Origin: Bacteroidales bacterium
Lineage (GTDB): Bacteria > Bacteroidota > Bacteroidia > Bacteroidales > JAOZVK01
DNA: 6,368 nucleotides
Assembly (NCBI GenBank): GCA_029938185.1
Contig: JAOZVK010000342.1
Coordinates: 1 to 6,368, forward strand
Direction of reading: 5' to 3'
Each line of letters opens with the position of its first letter. The first letter of the stretch is position 1. The translations under genes and the position numbers were made by a program. Below are positions 6,249 through 6,368 of the stretch, one piece after another. The notes beneath the pieces were generated by a model. The model was not told the origin of the DNA, ran no database searches, and worked only from the letters and a program-made list of their open reading frames with translations.

Positions 6249-6368
6249 AAGCTAATTTAATAACGCCTTTGCTTTATGTTTAATTAACTGAGAATAATAA
6301 AATTATTTAGGCGTAAGCTGGGCTTATAAAAATACGAGCAAAAATAGCTTATTTAAGTTTTTTATTAG
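6242..6368. other. Non-coding 3' flank with weak hairpins
   Basis: No gene was seen in these bases. TAAGC-TGG-GCTTA (6314-6326) is a 5-base-pair hairpin. ACGCCT (6263-6268) and AGGCGT (6309-6314) could pair over a 40-base loop. A weak stem around 6346-6359 runs into TTTTTT (6358-6363) and might terminate the WD40 transcript. None is as convincing as the hairpin at 2739-2770. Confidence 0.35.

Overview
The window is strongly AT-rich. It looks like a chromosomal stretch from a member of the Bacteroidetes (Bacteroidota), probably an uncultured or environmental Bacteroidales-like lineage. The support is as follows: a gene of the AAA-ATPase-like/DUF1703 family, which is heavily expanded in that phylum; A/T-rich leaders without Shine-Dalgarno sequences before most starts; a match to the Bacteroidetes promoter pattern TTG-N20-TAnnTTTG; signal peptides ending in K/E-A before Q; and a lipoprotein whose Cys is followed by K-E-E. 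The assignment is inferred from features and was not tested by any search.

Layout. Positions 1-461 (minus strand) hold the N-terminal 153 codons of an AAA-ATPase-like protein that runs off the left edge. Positions 462-685 are a divergent intergenic region with a nested inverted repeat (490-560) and a candidate promoter for the rightward genes. Four rightward genes follow: a 672-aa secreted protein with a lysine-rich N-terminal linker and apparently repeated beta-rich modules (686-2704); a strong hairpin terminator (2739-2770); a six-helix membrane protein (2789-3397); a 156-aa exported protein with two beta-alpha units (3527-3997); and a 698-aa WD40-repeat lipoprotein (4145-6241). The last 127 bases carry no gene, only weak hairpins.

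How they may work together. All four rightward products are predicted to enter or cross the cell envelope: two exported by signal peptidase I, one in the inner membrane, one lipid-anchored and possibly surface-displayed. No enzymatic domain was recognised in any of them. The gaps between them (84, 129 and 147 bases) and the terminator after the first argue against one tight operon, so a shared function is not established.

The most notable points are the C-terminal tail of the WD40 lipoprotein, which resembles the linker that often leads into a caspase-like (peptidase C14) domain but is not followed by one; the unassigned 672-aa secreted protein with its repeats; and the nested palindromic arrangement between the divergent genes. 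No CRISPR array, transposase, tRNA, rRNA or recognisable defence locus was seen.
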